A DNA stretch of 64,000 nt, from positions 155,621 through 219,620 of the forward strand of contig NW_019091364.1 of the NCBI RefSeq assembly GCF_001949145.1. Direction: 5' to 3'. The stretch comes from Acanthaster planci. Its lineage: Eukaryota; Echinodermata; Asteroidea; Valvatida; Acanthasteridae. This document shows, in pieces, positions 42,401 to 55,900 of this stretch (the first letter of the stretch is position 1; the number at the start of each line of letters is the position of its first letter). The translations under genes were made by a program, and so were the position numbers. A model generated the notes under the pieces. It searched no databases. It worked only from the letters and a program-made list of their open reading frames with translations, and was not told where the DNA came from.

Positions 42401-45400
42401 CACACAGTTCCGGTTCCCAAAGGTCACACCTGGCTAGCCAATGAAGTACCTTCTTCCCAGGGCCAATAAGCTGCCCGAGGTACAGCGCTGCGACTCCTTG
42501 TTGTCCTTATTTCATTAACTCAATTAAGGGGTCGTACACAAGAAACACGCCCCTGGGTTGGGTATCGATCCGGGTAGGTTGCAGGTATATGTAATGGAAA
42601 TCATCTGCAAATTGTTATTCCCCGGTTCTTAAACGAAAAGAAGAGATTCCGATGTCAGTTTGTTCCGCAAGATCGGGTTAGTTTTTGACGCTTCTGTCGG
42701 AATACACTGGGTATTTATTCCACGTATCAATTAGTCTGGCTACCTTTCCTTTTAAGAGTATCCTGTAAATATATTTGAAAAAAGAACCATCACCTGTGCT
42801 CTATAAGACTCATTTTTCCTTTGGGTTTTAGGTTTTTGCACTATATAATTCTTACCAAGAACCAGCATTTCCGACAGTTTCATGACGTACATTTGGTTTA
42901 CCGTGGCCGAAACAGGTTACAAATTCTCTGTTGGTTTTGTTGTCGATATTTATAACGGTGTTCACATTGACTTCCATTAGAAAGTAAGGAACCTGGAATG
43001 TAGTCCTGAGATTTCTTTACTCGTGATCTTTGCTCTGATTGACTAACAAGACGCTCTCTTTACACTTCAATCGAAGCCTTCTTCGTTGTGCAATTTGTTC
43101 CGGTGGTATTTGGTTCCTAGTCTCCCTGATCCTCAGGTCTTGGGATAATTGTTTGATTGGTTTCAAATTGTCGCGACCCATGTTGGCTGAGGATAGTTGA
43201 ATTACGCAATAATCTCCAGTTGGGACGACCGGAAATGGGTTTGGTTAGACCGGAAAAAGCGTCACCAGAGCCGCCACGTGAAATTAGAGTAAGCCCCTCA
43301 ATCAATCGTCGACTCGGTCTTTAAGAAGGGTGGTGGGCCCTCGAGCATTTTGGCGCAGTGATGGTGCACAGTAATTCACTGCACTTTCAACAGTTTATCG
43401 TAATGTGATCAACAAATACAGAGGTGTTGCACAGATTTGATTTTCCTCGGCATATTGGACTTGATTCTTGTTTTGTCATCTCTGACGGACAGTTCATTAA
43501 AACCGTTTGGTATAAATACAGAATTATAAGCATCAAATTACTTGGTCGCCTTGGTCGCTTGCATGTGCTGCAGTAATGATTTTTTTCTCGTTGAAATCCA
43601 ATGATGTATTGACTTTGTGAATGAAAAATTTTCATCACATCACCTTAACAAGAATATCAAGAATTGCAAGTTCGGAGAGTCAGAATTCAGAATTGTATTT
43701 ACGCTCAGCCTTTATTTGATTTGTACTCAACACATCCATAACATCGAATACTATCCAGTCATAACCGAACCTCTTAATGATTGATTATTATATTAGTTCA
43801 GAATACATACGTGTATATCCTTAAGTATTTGTTTTTCGACCACAGGAGAAACTGTTTTTTAGTCATTATGCTTTAAATATTTAGAAGCTTCGCTTGCAAC
43901 ATGTCAATATCAGACTAGCAAATGAATGTCACCCAAAATAGCAAATAAATTTGGGACATCTCGTAACAGTCTAATTTTGGAATCTCTGTTTATAGCATGA
44001 CAACATATACAATTGAAATGAAGCCTCTGTAGGCACTATCGCCTAGTTGTCATCGGTGACGTTTCGCTCAATAGTGAGCTTAATTTACTAATATGCGTAC
44101 CGGCGTCTCATTGAAATCACATTATCTCATACTACATTCTGATTAGTCGTCCCCCTGTTGAGCTGAAGAGGATACTAAAAATACTTTGGGTTGATTATAA
44201 ATCAGGCTTACCAAAGTGCGACCTGGGGACATTATGGTGAGGGGAACTGCCAAGAGGGTTTTTTATCAGGTGTACAAAAACTACACAAACAGACAGAAAA
44301 CGAGAAATTTCGGCCGAATGGGAACTCACATGCGTCATTAAGAGTCATGTGTAATCTGTGCTCTTATTTGAAAAAAGAAAAGAATCCAAATGGAACTTTT
44401 ATGTCTTCATCAATGCATTGTTGGCAATGCCTTAGGCTATAGCTTTAGACTCGTTCGAAAAGACGAGTCGTAAGCGCATGTCGCGCGTTGGCCGTATAAC
44501 ACACATGCATGTATGAGAAGTAGGAAGCTGTTGGTTTAGAGGGCTGGTGCAAGTCAGCGAAGCCGTAGTCGTAGCCAAGTGATTTGTACACAGCCTTAAA
44601 CTTATGGCATCCGTGCACTTTGATGTCGGAGATCTAATGGTCGTTTAACGTTACCACAGTAATAATGGCTTTCAATACCATATCAGACTCAACTGGATGC
44701 GGATGGTGTCTTTACGCGCGCGTTTATGGAAGATGCCTACAGCCATGTTTCGTACTCGTTATTACAGGTTGCAGTCCAAACGATCTGAAGCAGTTTAATT
44801 CTAATTTCCTGATTTGTATCCCATGGGGTACACGTCGTAAATACCTGAGTATCGGAAATGCACACATATCTTGTTCAGAGCGCTTGGTTTTCTCCGAAGA
44901 AAAGATCCCTACGGAAATCTGTCTTAAGAGCAACATTGAGAGAAAGAAGAAGTTTCTTTCCTTACCGTTTGCTTGGTATTGTATTTTTTGTGTTAAACAT
45001 AGTGATGTGAATATCCTTTAAATCAGTCATTGTCATCATTGCCACATTTTAATCCACCAAAGGCATTCCAAAACTAAACATGTTTAGCAAGAAATCAGAA
45101 AATGAAATTGTGGCATTCAAGCCACGGACGAGTAGGTGGAAGGAGCACACAGAGCAAGTCCATCGTGTGACCTGTTTACGACATATCCTGATGATATCTT
45201 CTAACGAAGATGATTATAGTCAACTAGTGTGGGGGGGAAGTGACGATAGCCATGTCATTACGTCCAAAACATCCCGTGTGAGCGAACATAAAGAACCCAG
45301 CTTACCGCACATTCCGAATTGCCCGCTCTAACACGAATCCAGTGTTTACTGTCTCACCAGAAAGTACATACTGTCTGAATTAATCGAATTGACGCTGTCC

Positions 45401-46947
45401 AGTCGTGAGACTGACAGTCTGCAATGTTGAAATACATGTTCTTGTATTAATTTTGGGAGGTTTTATAGGAAACCGACTGGTATTTTGAAAAGCACCCCAA
45501 GTCTACTCTAGTGTGTATGTGAGTCTTAAACTAACGCTATAGCACGTCATGTTGCTTCGTACTGCAGCATTTGATACCCTTGGGGGTTTTGTCAAGAAGT
45601 GTGTAAATTAGAGAGGGGGAAGGCACCTGGACTTTTTGCGTGTGCGTCTCCCATTTGGTGTAGACGTCGAGATTCAGTGTGGGTAGGGCGGGGCACGCGT
45701 GATCTGTTTCTACCTCCATGTTTACAGTGGCTGTACTAACAAAAGCTGTTTCCAGAACGCATTGTCAGTAGCATGATTGATTAAATTGTTACCTGTCTGC
45801 GAATTGTCTTGCAACATCTTGTATTTAGGACATAAAGTGTAGCAGCTGCTTCATTTTAATTCAATGTGGACACCCGATGTTCACGCATCCTGTTCAAGAA
45901 ACAGGGGGAATTTGAAAAGCCTGTTTAAAATTTTGCCGCACTTGAACCATTCTAAAACCTAAAAAATGGAATTAATAGTATACATTTCTCTGCAGCGCTC
46001 GCTCATTCGTTTCACTTCGTGTCCTGGAAATTATAAATCCCCGAAGCACTTCATTTTAACCCCAAGGACTGCCCCCATCTTATCAACCTATTTCCCCAAA
46101 GTATACATTGACCTCACTCGTCTTTTGCAGTTCCCATAGCGCAAAAATGCTCCGTCTCTTTTCTGCCTTGCATGTTGCGTCGAAGCGTTGTAAATCACCC
46201 TTCATCGCTGCTTATTACACTTTTATGTATCTCCGTGGAGCCAACTCCTAATTGCCTCCCAAGCAATTGAATTCCCACACACTCATTATTGTTCGAATTC
46301 CAGTGACTCATCTTACGAACTATAAAGTATTGCCCAGTCATGACACACGGTGTAACATGACCCTCATTAACGAAGAACTCTAGTATGCACAGTTCCCTGT
46401 AAGGTTCAGTGAAGCAACATAGCACATAAAAAGGATTCCCAAACAACCAGCACATATTTTCCTCCGTCATAAACTTATCCTTGTGCTAATAACAGAGATA
46501 GTTATATCATGGTTATATATACAACAGGAAATACAGGTGGCCAGTTTGTAGGAACAATCTGTGGTAAGAGACGTGATAACAAGTAAATCTGTTGTATCAT
46601 GTCAAAATGGGGAGTTTCTTGATGTTTCTATGAACATAATTATACCATAACGTGGCAAACATGTAAAGCGATTGTGATGGCTATGTGATTCTATGTAGCA
46701 CCCCTACCACATGTCCAACGTTGACTTTAAAACCAGGGAGTTAAAGGTGTGTTTTGACCGTCAACATTCCCTTGGCTATCATTTGTTAGCCGGGAAATGA
46801 AGACCTAGGCCAACGCTGCACTGCCGACTCAAGTTCGGTTTGTTGTAAGTTGCAACAGGGTTTTATTTTGTTTGTAGCGTTGGGCTGTAGATCGAAGGAT
46901 ACTGTTGTTGTTGTTATTAGGCCAAGTCTCATCAAGATTGATTTGTG

Positions 46948-46988
<41 letters not shown>

Positions 46989-49900
46989 CCCGCTCCACTG
47001 TGCATCCAGAAATCTGGCTTCAGGCAGTCGGAAAAGGCTTCAGTTTCAGTTAAAAATGTTTATACGTCCAGCAGCAATTGCCTTACTTTACTTGATGAGA
47101 TCGCAAATTAAAATTAAGTAATACTGAAAGATTATTTAAACCTCCAATTACCAAACTTAAATTTCGTGAAACTCAGTCGCTTCAATAAATCAGCTTTGTT
47201 CATTTTTGTTAATTTCTCTATCCACGGTACGGACGAATTCATACTAAAAGATTCCATTTTCTTAAGTTTACACAGTGGAGCGAAAATTGAATTGTGCCAA
47301 GCCTGGCGGCACATGTTGTGACACGGAGGAGACCAGGTAAAATGAAATGACGGCGGGATGTTTTCGCATGCGTTTAGCGTGAAATGTGGTGTTCCATGCA
47401 TCGAGGGGCCTTAGAGGTGATCGCACTGTATAGTTATAAAATGAAGCTGTTAGATCAAGCACACAGTGAAAGAGTACATGAACGAAACTCCGTAGTCATC
47501 TTGTGAAGATTAAAGAATAAATGCATAAGAATAAGTATGGTGCTTGAATAAAAGACAACTGTGGCTGCTTCTGATGATGAAAGCCTGTTCGGAATTCAAC
47601 AACAACAAAAAATTGAAACACAGTATGCATATTTATTTTGGTGCATTTCGAAGAGATGGCCTCATTAACGATGAAACAATTAAGAAAAATGAGCCTCGAA
47701 CTTATTACAGTTGTTAGCCAAGTAACTTTTATGATTAGACAGACGTTCGTCGTTTTAATTTGCACATGGATAGCAAGTGTCCTGATTTGATTTCAGTTGG
47801 TATATATGGGGCGTTCTCAATGAATCAGAGAACAAGAGCCCCCCCCCCTGCATGGCCAAAAATTCAGTGGTTTCCCAGTGGAACATGTTTTTACCCTCTC
47901 CTCGGATCTTCGGCGAGACTGAAGCACTGGGTGCGCGCTGTCATGTATCTTGTGTTTCTTTCTCCTGCAGCATTCTCTCCATCAGAAATCGATTAGCCGT
48001 CTCTATTTTTGGGTTAAGGTCAGCAGAACGTGCCGATCCGCCGATGCGTTGAGCAGCCCTGCTGTATGCTCAGCTGTAGCTAAAGTCCAGGCGTTGCTCC
48101 ATTAATGCCGAAAAGTCCCTAATTGAGCAAGGGGAAAGAGCTGTGACAGAAGCCGGCACGGTAGGTAAGCCGGGACTCGTTCAAATAGGGAAAGCACGAG
48201 GACCAAACAGTAAGAAATGGCTTTTGGCTTTCAATAAAACTAAAAACCAGGTTGACTGAGTGGTCTCAGGATGCTGGAGTGTGTTTATGGAAACGATATG
48301 CAACTTGGCCAGAAAGGGGTGCCGAGTGGATTGTTATTAGGAAATACATGTACTGAAAAATTCTTCTTTTCGACTTGGTACGAGTGGTACCATGCTTGAA
48401 ATAGTTACTGAAATGCCTCCATGGTTTGTACGGCACTACGGCAAAGGAGTTTACAAGAAAGATTGTATTTCCCAATTGTTCATTAATACAGTAACACAGC
48501 AGCATATTATCTGATACTCCCCAGAAGCCGAAATCATTTTGGAATGTCCAGAATGTCGATGATAAGAACTTTTCTCATTGTTAACGACGAGTGCCTGCCA
48601 GACATTATGCTGCCACATTTTGTCCATCAAGACAACCATTAGATTGAAATAATAGAAGACCTAACGGCTCTCGAGAAGAAGTTGCATCAAGTACTGAAAG
48701 CTGATTGAAGTTCGCATCTCTTTTACATATGGAAACCGTGTTTTGGCTAGACTGAGTGGAACCATTGATATAAAAGCCAGCAAGCAGTAATGGTTTTCAT
48801 TCACTTACCGCTTTGATTGACCACGCCTATTAACACTCTATTCCATTTTGGAGCTAAAGATAGATCAAGGGCTTCTGGTGAACTACCGGTACTGAATGTC
48901 AATGCTTGCTTGTTCTCTCGATAGCAGTCTCCTGTTGGGGCATTTATAAGGAACCGTTTTTCTTAGCGTTGAAAATTCATTTGTCGGGAACAAATGAAAC
49001 CCAGCTTTAATGGATTGTTCCGTTTGCCTTTTTTGTGGCGGACTGCAGCTCATGGCGGCCAATTTTTAGACGGCCGCTCATTTGCCATTTTTCTTTCTAA
49101 TTGAATGATACAAAATGAAAATAAATTGTGTACGACCATTTAATGTTTGTGAAATAGATTATGAGCCACTTTTTCCTATACATTACCAGCGATCAAGACA
49201 GTTGATGTTTGTTTTAAAAAGGGTAAAGACACTACCCTTGTGTGATGTAAATAATTTGCATTTTTGGAAGAAAATAATGAATTATCTTGAAAAACTATTA
49301 TAGGTTTTCCTGGCCTATTTCGGAAAATGTGTAAATAAATTAGTAACAGCAGCATTCGTTTCGAGCGAAAGAGAACGAATATTCAAAACCCCGTTTCTAT
49401 TTAACAAATACAAATTTTATTTCAAGGAGGGTGCATCCAATCGTGAGTCAGCTTTCAATTTCCTGATATTGCACTGGTTTAGTTTAATTGACATTCATTT
49501 TTGCGAGAAATTGAATGCACGTCTGCAATCCTTCATTCATCTTAATTTGAACTCGATCTATATCACACAATGTGCGAAAACGAAACCAGGTTTCAAGTCG
49601 TTTTTAAAATCTACGCTCGAAATTTCATTTTACAAATTAGATCGCGCATTTTCCGAAATTAGGCCGGGAAACTATAGTTACTTAGTCTATGAAGACTATG
49701 TTGACTTTGGTGCTGCATTGTCAAAACACCTTATTGAAATTTCGATTTCGAATCATTCACGTAGTTGTTACAAATTCACCAACGACAAGATGACATCTTT
49801 GTAAAATTAGCGAGATATATAATATTAGTCATTTAAAAATGGAAAATCTTGCCGAAATTTTCCATATGCAGTTTCCAGTTTCATCATGGGGATATTTCGG

Positions 49901-52900
49901 TTATTTCCATTTGATGTAATTAAGTTTATCCTCGTGCATTTCATGTGTCATAACAACCCCGTCAATATATTTGCGATCTTTCTCTGTGGGCAATGACTAT
50001 GGCCTAAAACTATGCTCATTCTTTCGCGCGTGCATTGGAGAATTATCAATGGTGTATCATTGGTTTGATAAAATCTCTTGTTAGGGTTCGAGGTTGAGTT
50101 CCTTCCAAGACATTAAACCAACTGTTAATCCATCAAAACAACCTAGACGAACGGCATAAGCCAACAACGCCTCTTGGTCATTTATGCCCGCCAATGAGAC
50201 CATATTTTCCGCCCAAAGGCATTTTAATGAACCAATATAGCTTCAAACATCGTTGTCACGATCGCCGCCCACTTTTTCTGTCTGGTACACGACCCACATT
50301 TCTTGAAGGTTTCGTTTAATACCGTCTGATTGCTTGCAGTTAATAATACATGAAAGCATTATCCTGGATGAAAACTACATTTGCAATGCTCATTTGGACA
50401 ACATTGACTTTCAAATTTTATCCTCAGTGCGTTTACGTAAGCATGTCGTGTGTACCCTCAGGGAATCGAATAAAATTTGGATGTGTCTACGGCATCAAGT
50501 GAGTCAATTTGGATACTTTGACAAGAATAATATCAGAACTAGCCATTCTATTTACATTATATACGTAAAAATAGCGATATCGATATTTGTTTAAGCGTTC
50601 AGCGAAGCTTTTGAATCCATCCATCTGTGGTTCCAACTTCAAAAGCACGACAGCATGATCATCATAAAAAGCCCCAACAGCACATTTGGTAAGAAAGGAG
50701 AATGAAATTGAAATACTTCGAAGAAAGACCTGGCAGGAACGACAAATTTCTCCGAAGCACACAGTTTTTAAGGCTTCACCTCCTCCGCTGTTTCTTCTTC
50801 AAACCTCTTTCCATATACGTTTGCAAGTGTGTTGAGAAAGCAAGTGTTTTATTATTCTTGTGACAGAAATAACGAAATATGCCGTAAAATGGAAAGCTAA
50901 GTGCTTAATCAAATGCTGGTCTAAGGAGCCCAATAGAGTTATCGTGAACAATGTTTTTGTTGAAAATTTTTGTATAATAGGTTATCTTTTTGTCACGACG
51001 TTCTCCTAAACCGGGAGTGCTGATCCGCCGCTTTTATCCGTACTCTTTATAATTAATTGGTGTGGGGTTGTTAATCGATGAGGAGGAGAAAGAGAAATAC
51101 CATCATAACTCAGTAATTGATATACGTTGCCTTTTAAATCGCGAACCCAAATGTTCAGTTGGATCACTTTATAATTTTTTCTTCAACGAAACTCAATTCT
51201 CTTTTTTCACTTATACCATTCGTAATTGATTGTCAGCAATACAGACTAAGAATTCAGTTGCCAAAAACGACAAATTTCTTAACCATAAGAAGGCGACATG
51301 CCTTGTTTTCTTATAATGTTTTGTTGACGTTGGAAATGCTGCTTTCTGTAAGGATTTTACGTGTGGATTATTTTTTGTTGACACAGAATTAGGCTATTTT
51401 ATGTTCGAGGACATAATCGGCTATCCATTTTGCCTATATTAAACTAGAGAAAAAAGCGAAAAGTTCATCAGAATTGCGAAGTTCCTTGAATAGTATCGTT
51501 AGCTCTCGGGTTACCCCTCTTCATTTCCGCCCAATGAGCCCTCTTGATCTTCCAGGTCAATTCATCTGTTCCCTGCGAATGTTGCATCTCTCGATCGGTC
51601 CGAAAAAAAGGAAGAAAAATTCACGCTGATGAAGAAGACACCAAATGAAGGAAGTCCCCGGGCGCCTACCCCATATCGCCCATAAAGAAGAGGGAAAAAA
51701 AGACGGCTCAAACTTCACTTCAACTGGATCTACATCAAGCCCAACCCTCTTGCGGTCAGTGCCCGCCTCGGTTCACTGACGCAAGTTTCCTGGCCACTAT
51801 ATGATTAAAAATCTTGAGCTGACGGCCGCAAATTAACCCAAATAGTGATGTCAATCGGAACAGCAGGGACTTGGCAAAACGTGTCTCCCTGATCACTTGG
51901 AGTAAGAGGGTGGCCAGAAATGGTGAAAATTGAAACTGTTTGACGGAAATTATTTAATTAGAGGCATAAATTGTAAGACGATGCTGAACCGATTGCCTTA
52001 TAAAAACAGCAGTGAGATGAGCCTGACCGTATGGAAACGCCTTGGGGATGTATGTATTGAGAGCCACATTGCCCAACTTGAAAGTGATTTGTCTTGATGT
52101 CTTTTTACTGTTGCTCATTCTTTCCAATCAGAAACTACTGGTTCATCAAATTATTTGTTTCCGTTATCATAAAACTCAAAATTTTGTGACACTTTTACAA
52201 GTTTGTTTTGGGGTGACTTTGTTGTCAATATTTATTTGTATGTTTCACCAGACCCCCCGTTGTAGTTTATATCGCCGTTTTCAGTCAGTTTATACATGTT
52301 GTATCGCTGGTTCCTTGTTTCTCTTACGGCTTATATACACCATGATGATAAACTATTGTTGAAGTAAAATTTCACGACATCTCTTTATAAAAGAATAGCA
52401 CTCGATACAGAGTCAATTAGGCCACTGGTCAGAATGGACTGTACGAGCCATCTTTATGTAGAATTGTAAACGAATCCAAGGTTTGTTTAGATTTGCTGAT
52501 TTCCTCTCACAATAATAAGTCTCTGTTTCCGTTCTTGTATTTAACTGCATATGTGGCTGTTCTCTGATAAAATCACCATCATGTAACAGAATGAGTTTAT
52601 TGGATCTTGGGTCCTGAAAGTGTACATTTTTAATTTTTCAACTTTCACTTTTCTTGATTTTGATCCCTGTTTTTTTTTTCAGGAAGCCCAAGATGCAATC
52701 GAAGCTATGATACCGTTTTGTGCTGGTTGGAGGCTCCAGTTAACACCACAGTTAAGCGGCTTTGTCCGTATACGACACATTTCGCTGAGCCAGGTAATTT
52801 TGTACAATTTGTGACACACTTTTTCCTGAGATTGTTTTGTTGATTTAATGAATGGTGACGTATGCTTTGTTTTGCTTCCAAGTAAGCATGAACGTTAGTA

Positions 52901-55900
52901 ATTTATCTGCGTTTTTGGTTTTGATGTTGAAGAATTTGCGTATAGGTTCTGTGACGAGAATGGCGTGTATGATGATTGGACCAACTACTCGCTGTGCACG
53001 ATTTCTCTTCAGCCCGATACTAAAAATAAGGTCAGGACGTCAGGGACGATTAGCCCACTCAGATTTTACCCTGAAACCTAGAACCATTCGCTTTGCCGGA
53101 GTTTAAGATTTAGAAAATTGTATAATAAACCAATACATGTATTTTACAATTATGTGATACAATATTTTATTTTATTCCTATTACGGGTATTATGATTATT
53201 ATTGTTTGATCTTGCACATTCACTGGTAAGTAACACCTCATTGTTCTGTATACTTTCAGGATCTGGGAGTGCTTCATATTGTGTATAGCATAGGATACTC
53301 ACTATCACTGGTTGCACTGACCGTTGCTATGGCAATATTTATTTATTTTAAGTAAGTATCAAGACGATTGGTTTGCTTGAATTGAAACATCACCAAAGTG
53401 ATGAATGAACAGAGATGGTTGTTACTTTTCAAGAAAAATACACATGTAAAATTAATAGGGTATATACATTGTTCATATCATTTCCACTATTGGAGTTTTA
53501 CGAGTTTGGTATCTCGATGTTATTGTCTTACCAACAGAAAACTACGGTGTCCTCGAAACACAATCCACATGCATCTGTTCGTGTCGTTCATCTTGAGGGC
53601 GGTGTTTGTATTCGTGCGTGACATCATTTCTGGAGTCATCCTTAACATTGGTGACGAAAGCTTTACACATCACAGCAATTTGAATCATTCAGTCAACCCC
53701 GTCAGCACACCAGAGGTTTGTAGATACACGTAAACAAATGCTGTACACTTTTACTGAAAAAGAAATGGGTAGCATATTTCTCTTGTCACATAAATCAAGA
53801 CATCAATAATATCTTTAATCCATTTTCCTTTTAGGACATCCCGTGCTCTCGGGTGCTGACCATAGCCATCAGTTTTTGTCAATACGCACTAGTCTCCAAC
53901 TACTACTGGCTGCTCGTTGAGGGCGTCTACCTTCATGCCTTGATCACGTTGGCAGTATTCTCGGAATCTTCATCTCTTAAGCTGTACATTGCTTTGGGGT
54001 GGGGTAGGTCAAAGTTCGATGGGCATTCTGATTTTAGACGTGTACACAGCTCAGATGTGATACTAATATCGAAGACCTTAATGTTTTATCAACGAAAACT
54101 CTGCTATTTCTAAAACTTGCAAAGCGTATTTTAAGCCCTCGGTTATCATTTTGTCCTTGAGGCCTTGGGTACTGGGTAGACATTTATCAGATCTGGACTC
54201 GTTGAAGCAATTGCTTTAGCAAACTTTCATAATAAAACCTATTTTCTGCTTTTTGTTATGTGCAGGTGTTCCAATTTTATTTGTTGTTCCATGGGTAATA
54301 GCAGAGGAATATACCAATGAAGGCAGGTAAGTTCTTACCCACAAGGCTCTGTTTCATAGTTCATTATAATCAGCATGCCAAAATGAAGCGAATCCGAGGT
54401 CTTCCGGTATCCGCAATACGCAGGGGCTCGGTCTGCCCCATCAGCGCCGCCATATGCCAACTCACCAGCTTCTTGCCTTGTTCCTGCATGAGTGGCCTTG
54501 TCTTTTTAAATACCTCCTCAACTTTTCTACCATTCATAAATACCTCAGACGACCTCCGTATTCAACAACGTGCAGCTTGAGCGCGTATTAATGCCCGCCG
54601 AGAAGTGATAATGACCGTTGCGTAAATCACTCGCTGACACCTGGATACGAGACACTTTAATCGATTATGATTGGTCAAGAGTCTCTGTGCACGCGATTGG
54701 CCATGCGCGCGCCAAGTCCATATAAGGTCATCCTTTTGGACAACTCGAACAAGGAACTTACCATAATATGGACGAGGGGTGTTCGTAAAAAGGAAACTAA
54801 AACTCTAAAACAAATCGTTGGAAATCCATCATATTGACGTCTTTTGACTCTCTGATAAAAAGGTATTTAAGAATGGGAATAAATATGTGCGGCTCAGGAG
54901 CTCGAACACTGATAATGCCCTCGCCTGCGGCTTGGGCATTTGTCGCGTCCTTTCCCCAGAGCCTGTATTAAACGCATGTTTACCAGCCATGAACATGATT
55001 ATTTATTCCCTTATTAGTTATCAACTATAAGAACATTTCACGGCTGCAACCACCAGGGTCACACGGTTTACTACAGCATACTTTTAGTCAACATTGTCGA
55101 TCACAGCTACAGCGTAGTCAACAATGCCACATCTATGGCGGCAAGCATTTCATACCAACAGGCAACTTTGTAGACCTACGGCTGAAAGTATTACACATAC
55201 AGCCAATTATATCACACTTACAGTTTCCTTATTATTTCATCACAAAACCAATGTGATGTGATCATTTTCTCATTTGTAGATGTTGGCTATCGAACATGAC
55301 CGAAGGAACTGTTTACTGGATTATCAAAGCCCCTGTGATGTGGTCTGTCGTGGTAAGTTCTGCAAAGAACTCGATGTGGACAACTAGCAAGTATATGCTA
55401 CAGTGAAAACTGTGACACAGTCAAACTTTGTGACGTTTTAGGAGACATTGAATGACAGAAACTGTGTGTCGTAAACCAAATTGTAAAGATACTTCAATTC
55501 CTTAAAGACAGTAACTATAGTTTTGAAAAAAATAGGTGTTGCGGTAAGTTTTTAATTTGCCGATGTGGCAGTCAATTTGAATAAGGAAAAGGTTTCTACT
55601 TGCATACCAAGTAATCTCCAGTAAGCCTCAGTAGGAGTATGGTGTAATTTCATATCAATTTTCTGGTATGGCTTAAAACATCTTTAGTGGCAACCTGTAC
55701 TTATTTAAACAAGCAATATTTTACTCATTCGTGGGTGCATGCTGCTTTGCTTACATTGGATGAGTTTTAAGTTACCTTTCATAGAATTTGCTCAGCGTGG
55801 AGAAAAATAAATTACAACTAAAGTCGACGATTCAACACTTTGTAAAGAATCCTTTGGTGTCTCAAAACATCACCTCTGATGTTTCACGAACAGATCAACT

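Noticed and set aside
54718-54727. CArG box CCATATAAGG in intron 8
   Set aside because: This degenerate motif is expected several times by chance in a window of this size and composition.
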